Assembly (NCBI GenBank): GCA_016931535.1
Contig: JAFGEP010000094.1
Coordinates: 1 to 42,960, forward strand
DNA: 42,960 nt
DNA from: Bradymonadales bacterium
GTDB lineage: Bacteria > Myxococcota_A > Bradymonadia > JAFGEP01
Reading direction: 5' to 3'
The notes below the pieces were generated by a model. It had not been told where the DNA came from. It did no database searches and saw only the letters and a program-made list of their open reading frames with translations. Position numbers and translations under genes: made by a program. The stretch's first letter is position 1. Every line of letters starts with the position of its first letter. This document shows, piece after piece, positions 23,615-33,098 of the stretch.

Positions 23615-25521
23615 ACCCCTTCCGCCCCGGGATAGGCCGGAGCTCGAGGGCCATTTCTCTGGCGCTGGTGCTGCTCTCCCCCAGGTTGTACGGCCAGGAG
23701 CCGGTCTTGGAGAACTCCTGGGAGGAGGAGGCCGACAGCCAGCCGGAATGGACCGACCAGATCTCCCCCGAGGAGTACAACGAGATGGAGGAGCTTCAGC
23801 AGCTGGAGGATCAGCTGCTGGAGGATCTCCAGGTCCATCAGCCTCGCCTCTGGTTTTCGACCGAGGCCTGTGCGGGGGTCTCGGAGCATCTGGTTCCCCT
23901 CGGCGCCACCACCTTCTACCGGGTTCCCGGAGTACAGGGCGGCCTGCATTCCATCGACTCTCCGCGCGACCCGCTCCACCCGGGGGAGCGGGAATCGGGG
24001 AGGACCAGCCTGGCAGGGCGGTTGCCGGGCCGATTCGACCTGTCCGGGTTACAGCCCCTCTTTGGCCTGGAGCACCTGGAGTACGACCAGATCCAGGTCT
24101 ACCTGCATTTCTACACCACGCGAGGGAGGCGACACCTGGCAAACACCCTGGCCCGTGGCGGCCGCTATCGCCAGATGATCCGGCAGGAGCTGCGCAACGC
24201 CGGACTTCCCCAGGAGCTGTACTACCTGGCCCTCGTCGAGAGCGGCTTCAACCCGATCGCGCGATCGCGCGCCGGCGCCGTGGGCCTGTGGCAGTTCATG
24301 CCCGCCACCGGGCGGGGGGAGGGGCTCATCGTGAGTCGGACCTTCGATCAACGGCGCGATCCGGAGGCCTCCACCCAAGCCGCGGTGCAGCACCTGGCCT
24401 CCCTCTACGACCGGTTCGGAAGCTGGACGCTGGCCATGGCCGCCTACAATGCGGGCAGTGGACACGTGAGCAGCGAGATCCGCCGGTACAACGTCAACGA
24501 CTTCTGGCGGATGGACGGCTATAGCGCCATCTATGACGATACGCGGCGCTACGTCTATCGGATCATCGCGGCCGCCCTCATCGGCGAGCACCCCGAGCTC
24601 TTCGGGTTCGATGGCATCGTCCTGGAACCGCCCCAACGGTACGATACCGTCGAGGTCCCCGGAAACACCAGGCTCTCCGTGTTCAGCCGGGCACTCGACA
24701 TCAGCGTGGACCGGCTGATGGAGCTCAATCCCTCCCTTCTGGTTGCCCGCACACCCGACGTGGAGACCTTTGCGCTTGACATTCCGTTCGGCTCGGAAAG
24801 TCAGTTCGTCCAGCGTTATGACCGCTTCGATCCGTCCGAAGTGGGCCAGGGCCATCTCCACCGCCTTCGCTTTGGAGAAACCCTGGAGCACCTGTCCGAG
24901 ATCTACGGGATCAACGGGCGCGTGATCCGGGTGGCCAATGGGTTGGCACGGCGGGAGGTCCTTCCCTACGGAAGCGAGGTGGTCATCCCCCTGGAGGAGT
25001 CGGACGCCCAGCGTCGACTCAGGGATCTTCCTTCCGGTGGGGGGTTGATGGGCCAGGAGATGCCGGTGGTGATCACTCCCGCGATCCAGTTCGATTATCC
25101 GGACCGCCAGCGGCTGTTTTACCAGGTCCAGGCCACCGACGAGATCCACCAGGTGGCCGACGCCTTCGGGGTGACCAGCTACGATCTGGCGTTGTGGAAC
25201 GACGTGGATCCGGCCGCCGAGCTGCTGGCGGGGATGGTCCTCCAGGTATTCCCCTCGCCAGAGACCGATCTGAGCCAGGTGCGCTACCTCGCGGGCGACC
25301 AGGTGCGGATTTTGGCGCTGGGGAGCCCGGAGTTCGCGGCCTGGGACCAGGAGCAGCAGCAGCGGTCCCTCGGTCGTCGCCGCCACTACACGGTTCGGCG
25401 GGGAGATACGGTCAGCAGCATCGCACGTCGATTCGGCGTGCGTTCCAGCGACATCATCCGCTGGAACGACCTGGATGATCCCGACCATATCCGGGCCGGC
25501 CAACGGATCCGGGTGCGCTGA
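23611..25521 (+). CDS. MltD-like membrane-bound/periplasmic lytic transglycosylase with LysM
   Basis: About 636 residues. Signal peptide (ALVLLSPRLYG-Q, about 28 residues), an acidic Glu-rich stretch, then an SLT domain. It includes LYYLALVESGFNPIARSRAGAVGLWQFMPATGR with the catalytic Glu in LVESGF, then DPEASTQAAVQHLASLYDRFGSWTLAMAAYNAG. The C-terminal third holds LysM-like modules; the last is clear (HYTVRRGDTVSSIARRFGVRSSDIIRWNDL, about 592-625), with more diverged ones upstream. It cleaves glycan strands of peptidoglycan. Start: GTG 23611 overlapping the upstream stop; the open frame extends much further upstream but only as a shadow of the S26-like gene. No terminator follows; repeats begin 40 bases downstream. 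Confidence 0.88.
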   Translation: MNPFRPGIGRSSRAISLALVLLSPRLYGQEPVLENSWEEEADSQPEWTDQISPEEYNEMEELQQLEDQLLEDLQVHQPRLWFSTEACAGVSEHLVPLGATTFYRVPGVQGGLHSIDSPRDPLHPGERESGRTSLAGRLPGRFDLSGLQPLFGLEHLEYDQIQVYLHFYTTRGRRHLANTLARGGRYRQMIRQELRNAGLPQELYYLALVESGFNPIARSRAGAVGLWQFMPATGRGEGLIVSRTFDQRRDPEASTQAAVQHLASLYDRFGSWTLAMAAYNAGSGHVSSEIRRYNVNDFWRMDGYSAIYDDTRRYVYRIIAAALIGEHPELFGFDGIVLEPPQRYDTVEVPGNTRLSVFSRALDISVDRLMELNPSLLVARTPDVETFALDIPFGSESQFVQRYDRFDPSEVGQGHLHRLRFGETLEHLSEIYGINGRVIRVANGLARREVLPYGSEVVIPLEESDAQRRLRDLPSGGGLMGQEMPVVITPAIQFDYPDRQRLFYQVQATDEIHQVADAFGVTSYDLALWNDVDPAAELLAGMVLQVFPSPETDLSQVRYLAGDQVRILALGSPEFAAWDQEQQQRSLGRRRHYTVRRGDTVSSIARRFGVRSSDIIRWNDLDDPDHIRAGQRIRVR

Positions 25522-25563
25522 GCCTCCCACCCCTCCCCCTCCATCTTCACCGTCCACCTGAGC

Positions 25564-26139
<576 letters not shown>

Positions 26140-26187
26140 GGCGCATCGCCGCAGATGGCCAATCGAGACCCCAGGCCATTCCAGCGA

Positions 26188-26215
26188 TTGACAACCGGCA
26201 GCGCATCTCTATACT
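26188..26215 (+). promoter_or_regulatory. Strong sigma-70-type promoter for yceD-rpmF
   Basis: TTGACA (26188-26193, perfect), a 16-bp spacer and TATACT (26210-26215, 5/6). It is the best sigma-70 match in the window and lies just upstream of a ribosomal-protein operon, as expected for a highly expressed unit. Confidence 0.75.
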
Positions 26216-26248
26216 CACACCGCTCGGCGCTCTTCCCTTTGGAGGCCA

Positions 26249-26893
26249 ATGGGAGAGCGGAGTTTTTCCGGCGGAATGGTGCTCATGAAGACCCGCCAGC
26301 ACAATGATCAGCTGCGTGTGCTGATCCGCGAGATCCCACCCGAGGGCAAGCAGCTTGACATCGAGCTGGAGGATGGCGATCTGACCGAGATGATCGCCTC
26401 GCTTGCCGATGTCTACTTGCCGGTGGGCGGGGGGTTGACGGCAGCGATCCGGCTGACCCGACAAGGGGAGAACGTGTTTGTCCATGGCCGTATTCAGGCC
26501 GGGTTGGCCTCGGTTTGCCGCCGCTGCCTGACGGTCAATCCGGCCCCGCTCGATATGGCCATTCATTGGACCATTCTGCCCGTCGGGGCCGAGCGGGCCG
26601 AAGACAAGAACATCACGGAGAAGGAGCTCACCATCGAGGATCTCGATGTGAGCTTTCATGATGGAGTGACCATCGATCTCGGTCAGATCATCCAGGAGGC
26701 GGTTCTGCTGGAGCTGTCCCCCTATCCCACCTGTCCGGGGGATGGGTGCGATCTGACCGTACTGAACGCTGCCACGCCCGACCCCGGAACCCTGGCGTCG
26801 CAGCCCGACCAGCCGATCGACCCGCGCTGGATGCCGCTGGCCTCCCTGGCGAGCCGGCGAAAAGCCAATCCGACGAGGCGACGGAGGCGTTGA
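26249..26893 (+). CDS. yceD: YceD family (DUF177) 23S rRNA accumulation protein
   Basis: Up to 214 residues. The core reads like DUF177: a start region LRVLIREIPPEGKQLDIEL, the conserved Cys pair in ASVCRRCLTVNPAPL, DLGQIIQEAVLLELSPYPTC and a second Cys in PGDGC. YceD is required for normal 23S rRNA accumulation and is almost always upstream of rpmF, as here. The C-terminal tail after about residue 170 is basic (RRKANPTRRRRR). The start is uncertain: ATG 26249 has GGAGG only 3 bases away, while ATGs at 26276 and 26285 (MKTRQHNDQLRV) fit the family's usual N-terminus better. Transcribed from the 26188-26215 promoter. Confidence 0.85.
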   Translation: MGERSFSGGMVLMKTRQHNDQLRVLIREIPPEGKQLDIELEDGDLTEMIASLADVYLPVGGGLTAAIRLTRQGENVFVHGRIQAGLASVCRRCLTVNPAPLDMAIHWTILPVGAERAEDKNITEKELTIEDLDVSFHDGVTIDLGQIIQEAVLLELSPYPTCPGDGCDLTVLNAATPDPGTLASQPDQPIDPRWMPLASLASRRKANPTRRRRR

Positions 26894-26926
26894 GGGCGGC
26901 AACCCCGTCCAACAGGAGGCACCCAC

Positions 26927-27109
26927 ATGCCAGTACCCAAGCGTAGACACAGCCATGCCCGCAGCCGCAAGCGACGGGCCAACCACGACAAGATGACCCC
27001 TCCCAACCTGTCCTGGTGCGACCACTGCGGTACCCCCAAGCTGCCCCATCGGGTATGCCAGGAGTGTGGTCGCTACCGGGGACGGCAGGTGCTCCGCATC
27101 GTGGAGTGA
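26927..27109 (+). CDS. rpmF: Large ribosomal subunit protein bL32
   Basis: 60 residues, the standard length. Starts MPVPKRRHSHARSRKRRAN and has four zinc-ligand cysteines in WCDHCG and CQECG. It has an ideal AGGAGG ribosome binding site and lies 33 bases after yceD in the conserved order yceD-rpmF. This is the Cys-containing (zinc) version of the protein. The common plsX/fabH neighbours are not present downstream. Confidence 0.97.
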   Translation: MPVPKRRHSHARSRKRRANHDKMTPPNLSWCDHCGTPKLPHRVCQECGRYRGRQVLRIVE

Positions 27110-27123
27110 ACCCGGTGGTGCCG

Positions 27124-27172
27124 AGATCGGGGTGTAGGCAGCGCCCGGCGCCGACCCGACACCGGCCGATCT
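27124..27172 (+). other. Long stem-loop between rpmF and rpiB
   Basis: AGATCGG-GGTGT (27124-27135) pairs with ACACC-(GG)-CCGATCT (27159-27172): 12 pairs with a 2-base bulge, and a GC-rich interior. No T-tract follows. It could end or stabilise the abundant rpmF message and limit read-through into rpiB. Confidence 0.45.
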
Positions 27173-27201
27173 TCGGCAACGCCTGACCTGGAGAACGCAT
27201 C

Positions 27202-27663
27202 TTGTCCCCAGCCACCAGCGACGTTGTCATTGCCAACGATCACGCCGGGTTTCACCTGAAGAAGAGCCTGGTGGCCCACCTGGAAGGTTGCGGACTGACG
27301 GTCGTGGACCTGGGCGCCCATTCTGCCGACCCGGTTGACTACCCGGACTATGCCCAGCAGCTGGCGCAGTGGATCCTCGCCGGTCGGGCCTCGTGGGGTA
27401 TCTTGATCTGCGGCAGTGGGATCGGCATGTCCATGGCCGCTAACCGGATCCCCGGCGTCCGGGCGGCGCGGGTCCAGGACCCCTACAGTGCCCGCATGGC
27501 CAGGGAGCACAACGACGCCAATGTGCTGGCACTGGGCGAGCGGATCGTCGGGGTGGACCTGGCCATCGCCTGTGTGGACGCCTTCCGGCACACCGAGTTC
27601 CAGCCCGGAGAGGATGGTCGCCACCTGCGTCGAGTGCGAAAAATGGAGGTTGGCCGAGACTGA
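27202..27663 (+). CDS. rpiB: Ribose-5-phosphate isomerase B
   Basis: 153 residues. Family signatures are IANDHAGFHLKKSL at the start, GILICGSGIGMSMAANRIPGVRAA containing the active-site Cys, and AREHNDANVLALGERIVG. It interconverts ribose-5-phosphate and ribulose-5-phosphate; the latter is also the RibB substrate, which fits a position just upstream of the riboflavin genes. The start is a TTG at 27202 after GGAGAA; no ATG is available before the conserved block. Confidence 0.93.
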   Translation: MSPATSDVVIANDHAGFHLKKSLVAHLEGCGLTVVDLGAHSADPVDYPDYAQQLAQWILAGRASWGILICGSGIGMSMAANRIPGVRAARVQDPYSARMAREHNDANVLALGERIVGVDLAIACVDAFRHTEFQPGEDGRHLRRVRKMEVGRD

Positions 27664-27729
27664 GCCAGGCACCCGTCTTCCCGAGGATCCTGGAACAGCT
27701 TGCGACCCCGGGCCATGCCGAGGTAGATC

Positions 27730-28245
27730 ATGCGCTGCCCGTTCTGTGAGCACACCGAGCTGCGGGTCATCGATTCCCGCGCCGTCCAGGATGGCAACTC
27801 CATCCGCCGCCGGCGAGAATGCGAACGGTGCGGGCGTCGCTTCACCACCTTCGAGCGGATCGAGGAAAACCTGCCGATGGTGGTCAAGAAGGACGGCCGG
27901 CGGGAGCCGTTCAACCGCGAGAAGCTGTTGAACGGCCTTCGACTCGCCTGCCGCAAGCGTCCAGTGAGCACCAGCCAGCTGGAGAGCTTCGTCGATTCCC
28001 TGGAGCGATCCCTCATCGCCGCCGGCCAGCGGGAGATCTCCAGCCGATCCATCGGAGAGAAGGTCATGGCGGGACTCCGCCACATCGACCAGGTCGCCTA
28101 CATCCGGTTTGGCAGCGTCTACCACGCCGTCGAGGACGTGGAGGCCTTCGGACGGCTGGTCACCTTGCTCAACCACGACGGCACCGGCTCGGACCTCCAA
28201 TCGAGCTCGGACGACCAGCCGAAATCGGATGAAGGCTCCTCGTGA
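27730..28245 (+). CDS. nrdR: Transcriptional repressor NrdR
   Basis: 171 residues. The N-terminal zinc ribbon is MRCPFCEHTELRVIDSR and ECERCGRRFTTFER; an ATP-cone domain follows (VVKKDGRREPFNREKLLNGLRLACRKRPVS to HIDQVAYIRFGSVYHAVEDVE). It senses ATP/dATP and represses ribonucleotide reductase genes. No NrdR-box pair is visible in this window, so its targets are elsewhere. It has an extra Ser/Asp-rich tail of about 20 residues. Its stop overlaps the ribD GTG (GTGA). The nrdR-ribD order is common in proteobacteria. Confidence 0.95.
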   Translation: MRCPFCEHTELRVIDSRAVQDGNSIRRRRECERCGRRFTTFERIEENLPMVVKKDGRREPFNREKLLNGLRLACRKRPVSTSQLESFVDSLERSLIAAGQREISSRSIGEKVMAGLRHIDQVAYIRFGSVYHAVEDVEAFGRLVTLLNHDGTGSDLQSSSDDQPKSDEGSS

Positions 28246-29402
28246 CCGCGCCGAACGACAACCGGTCCACCCCTGCGGCCCATGACCTGGAACGCGACGA
28301 GCGCTACATGCGACTCGCCATCGCGCAGGCCCGGCGCGGCCAGGGACGCACCCGCCCCAACCCCATGGTGGGGGTGGTGGTCGTGCGCGACGACCAGGTC
28401 GTTGCCACCGGCTACCACACCCGGGCCGGTGCGCCCCATGCCGAACGGATCGCGCTCAAGGAGGCCGGAGAGAACGCCCGGGGAGCCGAGATCTTCGTCA
28501 ACCTGGAACCCTGCTGCCACCAGGGGCGAACCGGTCCCTGCACCGAGGTGCTGATCGAACACGCGGTGGCCCGCGTCGTCGCCGGGGTGAACGATCCCAA
28601 CCCGTTGGTCTCCGGACGGGGTCTGGCTACCCTGAAAGCGGCCGGGATCGAGGTGCGGTGCGGGGTACTCCAGCAGGAATGCGAACGTCTCAACGCACCT
28701 TTCTTCAAGTACATCCAGACCCGCCTCCCCCTGGTGGTGGCCAAGTACGCCATGACGCTGGACGGCAAGATCGCCACCCACACCGGCGACAGCCGTTGGA
28801 TCTCGAGCCGGCAGAGCCGCTTGCGCGCACACCGGCTGCGCGATGCCTGCGACGCCGTGCTGGTGGGGACCCGGACCTTGACCACAGACGACCCCTCGCT
28901 GACGACTCATGGCCTGGCAAACAGTCGGGATCCCATCCGGGTGGTGCTGGACCCCCGGGGCGAGATCTCCCCTTCGGCCAAGGTGTTGACTCTGCAGAGC
29001 GCGGCACCTACCTGGGTGGTCTGTGGCCCTGAGGGGGCCGGCCGGGTGCGGGGCTTGGTCAGCCCGCGGGACGAGGTGATCGCCATCGAGCTGGACGAGC
29101 GGGGATTCATCCCTCTGCCTGCTCTGTTGGCGGAGCTGGGGCGCAGGGAGATCATGAGCCTGCTGGTGGAGGGTGGCGCTCAACTCCTGGGGTCGTTCTT
29201 CGACGGCGACCTGGTGGACCAGGTGGTGGCGTTCATCGCTCCCCGGATCGCAGGGGGTGGTCAGGCACCCTCGCCGTTTGCCGGGCGGGGGGTGGAGCGG
29301 ATGGCCGACAGTGTCCCGCTGCTGGATGTCGAGGTCGAGCGTATCGGCGACGACCTGCTGGTTCGTGGGGTCCTTCATCCCCCTATGAGCGTGGGATGCT
29401 AG
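28242..29402 (+). CDS. ribD: Bifunctional riboflavin deaminase/reductase RibD
   Basis: 386 residues. The N-terminal cytidine-deaminase-like domain (about 20-145) has the zinc site PHAERIAL and NLEPCCHQGRTGPCTEVLI. The C-terminal reductase domain (about 160-380) has AMTLDGKIATHTGDSRWISS, DACDAVLVGTRTLTTDDPSLT and LLVEGGAQLLGSFF. It performs the second and third steps after GTP opening. GTG 28242 overlaps the nrdR stop. No FMN riboswitch is found upstream, so control is not by the usual RFN element here. Confidence 0.95.
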   Translation: MTAPNDNRSTPAAHDLERDERYMRLAIAQARRGQGRTRPNPMVGVVVVRDDQVVATGYHTRAGAPHAERIALKEAGENARGAEIFVNLEPCCHQGRTGPCTEVLIEHAVARVVAGVNDPNPLVSGRGLATLKAAGIEVRCGVLQQECERLNAPFFKYIQTRLPLVVAKYAMTLDGKIATHTGDSRWISSRQSRLRAHRLRDACDAVLVGTRTLTTDDPSLTTHGLANSRDPIRVVLDPRGEISPSAKVLTLQSAAPTWVVCGPEGAGRVRGLVSPRDEVIAIELDERGFIPLPALLAELGRREIMSLLVEGGAQLLGSFFDGDLVDQVVAFIAPRIAGGGQAPSPFAGRGVERMADSVPLLDVEVERIGDDLLVRGVLHPPMSVGC

Positions 29403-29442
29403 TCTGCTGCCGGTTGTGGCCGGCGTTCGAGGAATCCAGAGC

Positions 29443-30090
29443 ATGTTCACCGGCATCATCCAGGCCATCGGCACCGTGACCCAGGTCACCGTGCGACCGC
29501 GTTGGCGGCGCATCGGGATCGACAGCGGCTGGGACCGGCAAGAGGTGGCCATCGGAGAGTCGGTCGCGGTGGACGGTGTCTGCCTGACCGTGACCGACAA
29601 ACAGGAGGGCTGCCTGGCGTTCGACGTCTCCCCCGAGTCGCTGGAGCGAACCACCATCGGCAATCTGAAGCGGGGTCATCGGGTGCACCTGGAGCGAGCC
29701 CTGCGCCTTGCCGATCGGCTTTCCGGGCACCTGGTGTTGGGCCACGTGGATGGCCTGGGGACGCTGGCCGCCAGCCGAAGGGAGGGGGAGTGCTGGCTGC
29801 TGGAGCTCCAGGCACCCGCCGAGCTGGTGGAGACCCTGATCCCCAAGGGCAGCATCGCGGTCAACGGGGTCAGCTTGACGGTGAATGGCTACACAACCGA
29901 CTCCTTTTCCGTCATGATTGTCCCCCACACCGCCGAGCAGACCTTGCTGGTTTCCCTGCCGGCCGGCAGCCCGGTCAACCTGGAGACCGACGTGATCGGC
30001 AAGTACGTGGCTCGGCTCATCGGGAGGCAGCCGGAGGGCGAGTCGGACGATCGGTTGCGGCGTTTGCTGAAGGAGCAAGGTTTCCTGTGA
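29443..30090 (+). CDS. ribE: Riboflavin synthase alpha chain
   Basis: About 215 residues. Two tandem lumazine-binding barrels: the first begins [12 protein letters not shown] and contains [13 protein letters not shown]; the second has [12 protein letters not shown] and [13 protein letters not shown]. It dismutates two 6,7-dimethyl-8-ribityllumazine molecules to riboflavin. MFTGIIQ at 29443 is the conserved family start, with GAGGAA upstream; an in-frame earlier start at 29416 adds 9 unconserved residues. Confidence 0.95.
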   Translation: MFTGIIQAIGTVTQVTVRPRWRRIGIDSGWDRQEVAIGESVAVDGVCLTVTDKQEGCLAFDVSPESLERTTIGNLKRGHRVHLERALRLADRLSGHLVLGHVDGLGTLAASRREGECWLLELQAPAELVETLIPKGSIAVNGVSLTVNGYTTDSFSVMIVPHTAEQTLLVSLPAGSPVNLETDVIGKYVARLIGRQPEGESDDRLRRLLKEQGFL

Positions 30091-30122
30091 CCCGACGGTC
30101 ACCTGATGGAGTGGGTAGCCCG

Positions 30123-31307
30123 ATGTCCATGGCCCCGATCGAGGAAGCCCTGGAATCCATCCGCCAGGGCGAGATGGTGATCCTGGTGGACGACGAAGAC
30201 CGGGAGAACGAGGGCGACCTGTGCATGGCCGCCGAGAAGGTCACCCCCCAGGCCATCAACTTCATGGCGCGATACGGCCGTGGGCTGATCTGCCTGAGCC
30301 TGACCGACCAGCGGCTAAAAGAGCTCGATCTCCCCTTGATGGTCAGCGACAACACCAGTCGGCTGGGCACCGCCTTCACCGTCAGCATCGAGGCCCGCGC
30401 AGGCGTCACCACCGGCATCTCGGCAGCCGACCGCGCCCACACCATCCAGGTCGCCATCGCCAACGACTCCCGCCCCTCCGATCTGGCCCGGCCTGGCCAC
30501 GTGTTCCCCCTGCGGGCGGAGCCGGGTGGGGTCCTGGTGCGGACCGGCCAGACCGAGGGTTCGGTGGACCTCTGCCGCCTGGCCGGGCTCAAGCCAGCTG
30601 GCGTCATCTGCGAGATCATGCGCGACGACGGCCAGATGGCCCGCATGCCCGACCTGGAGCGGTTCACCCGGGAGCACGGCATCCCGATCGTGTCGGTCGC
30701 CGACCTGATCGAGTACCGGCTCCAGCAAGAGAGCATGGTGGAGCGGCTGGTTACGGCGCCGATGCCCTGTGACTTCGGCGACCAGTTCACCATCATGGTG
30801 TATCGCTCGCGCGTTCATGGCTGTCAGCACTTCGCGGTGGTGGCGGGCGATCCGGCCGACAGCGGACGCCCCATCCTGGTCCGGGTGCAACACCAGTGCC
30901 TCACCTCCGACGTGTTCCATTCCCGCTCCTGCGACTGCGGCTCGCAGCTCAGATACGCGCTTCGGCGGATCAGCCAGGAGGGCCGGGGGGTGGTGGTCTA
31001 TCTCCAGAACCTGGATCACACCCGACTGGACAACGTCTTGACCCATGTGCTCAGGGATCCCGAGGCGGCCTCGCGGCTGAAGGCCCAGGATGAGCTGCGG
31101 CAGTGCCAGGATGTGAACCGGGTCAAGCCGGACCTGCGCACCTTCGGGATCGGTGCCCAGATCCTGCGCGACCTCGGGGTGCGCAAGATGCGCCTCATCA
31201 CCAGCAGCACCAAGAAGATCGTGGGACTCTCCGGTTACGGACTGGAGGTCGTGGAGGAGATCGCACCCTGCCCGGCGGAGGAGGAACCCTCACCCGGCAA
31301 GGATTGA
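30123..31307 (+). CDS. ribBA: RibBA: DHBP synthase with a degenerate GTP cyclohydrolase II-like domain
   Basis: About 394 residues. Residues 1-205 are Rib[26 protein letters not shown] and [16 protein letters not shown]. The usual 'GHTE' reads GQTE. Residues about 210-385 align with RibA: the zinc cysteines are present ([18 protein letters not shown]), as are [24 protein letters not shown] and [13 protein letters not shown]. However, the hallmark 'YLRQEGRGIGL..K..AY.LQ' stretch is replaced by [20 protein letters not shown] and 'TNNP' by SSTK. RibB activity is likely; GTP cyclohydrolase activity is doubtful, comparable to RibB proteins fused to an inactive RibA-like domain known in some proteobacteria. 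In operon order between ribE and ribH. Confidence 0.9.
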   Translation: MSMAPIEEALESIRQGEMVILVDDEDRENEGDLCMAAEKVTPQAINFMARYGRGLICLSLTDQRLKELDLPLMVSDNTSRLGTAFTVSIEARAGVTTGISAADRAHTIQVAIANDSRPSDLARPGHVFPLRAEPGGVLVRTGQTEGSVDLCRLAGLKPAGVICEIMRDDGQMARMPDLERFTREHGIPIVSVADLIEYRLQQESMVERLVTAPMPCDFGDQFTIMVYRSRVHGCQHFAVVAGDPADSGRPILVRVQHQCLTSDVFHSRSCDCGSQLRYALRRISQEGRGVVVYLQNLDHTRLDNVLTHVLRDPEAASRLKAQDELRQCQDVNRVKPDLRTFGIGAQILRDLGVRKMRLITSSTKKIVGLSGYGLEVVEEIAPCPAEEEPSPGKD

Positions 31308-31377
31308 GCCCGAGCCCCCAAGAAGGGCAACACACGGGACGGGCTTGCCCCGCCCCACAACACGAGGCGATACGGTC

Positions 31378-31851
31378 ATGCCCAGAGTCATCGAAGGAAA
31401 CCTGCTCGGTACCGGCAAGCGGTTCGCCATCATCGCCGGGCGATTCAACCACTTCATCACCGACAGGCTGGTGGAAGGGGCGCTGGATACCCTGGTCCGC
31501 CACGGCGTGCAGGACCAGGATATCACCCTCATCCGGGTTCCCGGCAGCTTCGAGGTCCCCATGGCCGCCGATCGAGCGGCCAGATCGGGTCGCTACCAGG
31601 CGATCATCTGCCTGTCCACCCTGATTCGAGGGGATACTCCCCACTTCGAGTACATCGCCGCCGAAACCACCAAGGGGATCGCCAACAGCAGCCTGAGCAC
31701 CGGGGTGCCGATCGCTTTTGGGGTGTTGACCACCGATACCATCGAGCAGGCCATCGAACGTGCCGGAACCAAGGCGGGAAACAAGGGGGCCCAGGCCGCT
31801 TCGGCCGCCCTGGAGATGGCGAACCTCTATGAGCAGCTCAATCAGCCCTAA
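31378..31851 (+). CDS. ribH: 6,7-Dimethyl-8-ribityllumazine synthase
   Basis: About 157 residues. Family features are [38 protein letters not shown], the phosphate-binding [26 protein letters not shown] and the C-terminal [21 protein letters not shown]. It condenses DHBP with the pyrimidine intermediate. ATG 31378 begins the conserved sequence; a longer in-frame extension lies inside ribBA. A 23-base overlap with nusB at the end suggests co-expression; ribH-nusB adjacency is widespread. Confidence 0.95.
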   Translation: MPRVIEGNLLGTGKRFAIIAGRFNHFITDRLVEGALDTLVRHGVQDQDITLIRVPGSFEVPMAADRAARSGRYQAIICLSTLIRGDTPHFEYIAAETTKGIANSSLSTGVPIAFGVLTTDTIEQAIERAGTKAGNKGAQAASAALEMANLYEQLNQP

Positions 31852-32353
31852 CCCCCGACCCCTCTCCGATCGAGAGCGGGATTGGGCGTTCCGCCTCCTG
31901 TTCGCCCAGGCGGTCACGGACCAGCCGACCGAGGCGGTCCTGTCCGATCTGGCCCGTTGCTTCACCTTCAGTGACCAGCAGTGGCAGCAGCTCCAACCCG
32001 CCAGCCCCTATCTCCAAGATCCCCGGGAAGGCGGAATTCCGCAGAGCCTCTGGGATCGGATCCGGCCACCGGTGGCCGAAACGCTGGCGGGTATCGCGAT
32101 CCACCGGAGCAGGCTGCTCCAGGCCATCCAGGAGGCTTCTCCCCGCTGGCGGCTCGACCGCATGCCGCTGGTGGATCGGGCCCTTCTTATTTTGGGCTGC
32201 TACGAGCTTTTGGTCAGCCGGGCCAGGCCGGCCAGGCGGGTCATCAACCGCACCGTAGAGCTGGCCAAGCACTTCGGTGAGGCCGACTCCCCTCGGTTCG
32301 TCAACGGAATCCTCGATCAGATCCGAAAGAACCGGGGGATCGCCTCGGATTGA
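31829..32353 (+). CDS. nusB: Transcription antitermination factor NusB
   Basis: About 174 residues. An RNA-binding helical domain starting [18 protein letters not shown], with [23 protein letters not shown] and [30 protein letters not shown], all typical of NusB. It acts with NusE and NusA on boxA sites for rRNA antitermination. The start at 31829 ([13 protein letters not shown]) follows GGAG inside ribH and overlaps that gene by 23 bases; an earlier in-frame start would lie deeper in ribH. Confidence 0.93.
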   Translation: MSSSISPNPRPLSDRERDWAFRLLFAQAVTDQPTEAVLSDLARCFTFSDQQWQQLQPASPYLQDPREGGIPQSLWDRIRPPVAETLAGIAIHRSRLLQAIQEASPRWRLDRMPLVDRALLILGCYELLVSRARPARRVINRTVELAKHFGEADSPRFVNGILDQIRKNRGIASD

Positions 32354-32366
32354 GACGGATTACTCC

Positions 32367-33098
32367 ATGTCGCCCCTTGCGCGCTCTCTGTTCTGTGTCC
32401 TGCTTCTCCTGTCCAGCTCCATCTCCTGCTACCAGCCTCCCGAGCCCAGCCCACCCCGGTGGGCTCGACAGCGCGCCGGCTCGCACCTGATCCGGGTCCT
32501 GGGACAGACCGACCAGGACCTGCTGGCCACCTTGCGAGTGGAACGACGCAGCGCCACCCTCCAGGACAGCAGGGGTGTGCGCCTGGGACGGGCCAAGTCG
32601 GTTCAGGATCGGATCTTCGTGACCGATCGGCGAGCCCGGCCGGTGCTGATCTTCCGGCCCGACCAATCGGATTCGAGTCCAGAAGGTCGCCCAGTGCATA
32701 GCATCTGGATCGAGAACCCCGAGGGGCGGCCACTGGGCTGGTTGGAGCTGACGGGAGACGACCGCCTTTTGCTGTTCGAGGCCGATGGCGAGCAGATCGC
32801 GATGGTGAGCACGCCGGTCGGAACGGACTGGGGCGATGTGGCCGAGGTACGATGCCTGGAAGAGGGGGAGCCAGACTATCGGGTGACCCGGAGTCACAGA
32901 GGGATGCTGACCGTGGTCGGAGGGCCGCAGGAGGCCGTCATCCGCTGGTTGGGGTCGATTCTCAGAGCCTGGATTGTGGCGGCCGTCTATCTGCCGCAGC
33001 CCTCCGAGCTGGAGGAGGCCCAGGGTGACCTGTTCCAGCTGGGCCTCTTTTTTTCCCTCATGGAGTGCCGGCGTACGGGCAGCTGCCCTTGGGAATGA
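32367..33098 (+). CDS. Lipoprotein of unknown function with a terminator in its coding end
   Basis: About 243 residues. Signal peptide MSPLARSLFCVLLLLSSSISC gives a lipobox SISC (Cys near residue 21). The rest is a beta-rich domain (RSATLQDSRGVRLGRAKSVQDRIFVTD to WLGSILRAWIVAAVYL), with a 'phospholipid-scramblase/LURP-like' flavour of short strands but no family I can name with confidence. It follows nusB by 13 bases. Oddity: a perfect intrinsic terminator (33015-33054) lies about 45 bases before the stop, and the last codons (SCPWE, stop) lie inside a direct repeat. Thus the present stop may be secondary, and the original end may have been earlier. Confidence 0.65.
   Translation: MSPLARSLFCVLLLLSSSISCYQPPEPSPPRWARQRAGSHLIRVLGQTDQDLLATLRVERRSATLQDSRGVRLGRAKSVQDRIFVTDRRARPVLIFRPDQSDSSPEGRPVHSIWIENPEGRPLGWLELTGDDRLLLFEADGEQIAMVSTPVGTDWGDVAEVRCLEEGEPDYRVTRSHRGMLTVVGGPQEAVIRWLGSILRAWIVAAVYLPQPSELEEAQGDLFQLGLFFSLMECRRTGSCPWE
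33015..33054 (+). terminator. Intrinsic terminator inside the lipoprotein coding end
   Basis: GAGGCCCAG (33015-33023) and CTGGGCCTC (33039-33047) form a perfect 9-bp GC-rich stem with a 15-base loop, followed directly by seven T (33048-33054). This is the best terminator in the window and would end the nrdR-rib-nusB-lipoprotein transcript. It lies upstream of the stop codon at 33096-33098. Confidence 0.8.

Noticed and set aside
28100..28260. FMN riboswitch before the riboflavin genes
   Set aside because: ribD starts within the nrdR stop and there is no leader space; the conserved RFN sequence blocks are not found upstream of ribD, ribE, ribBA or ribH.
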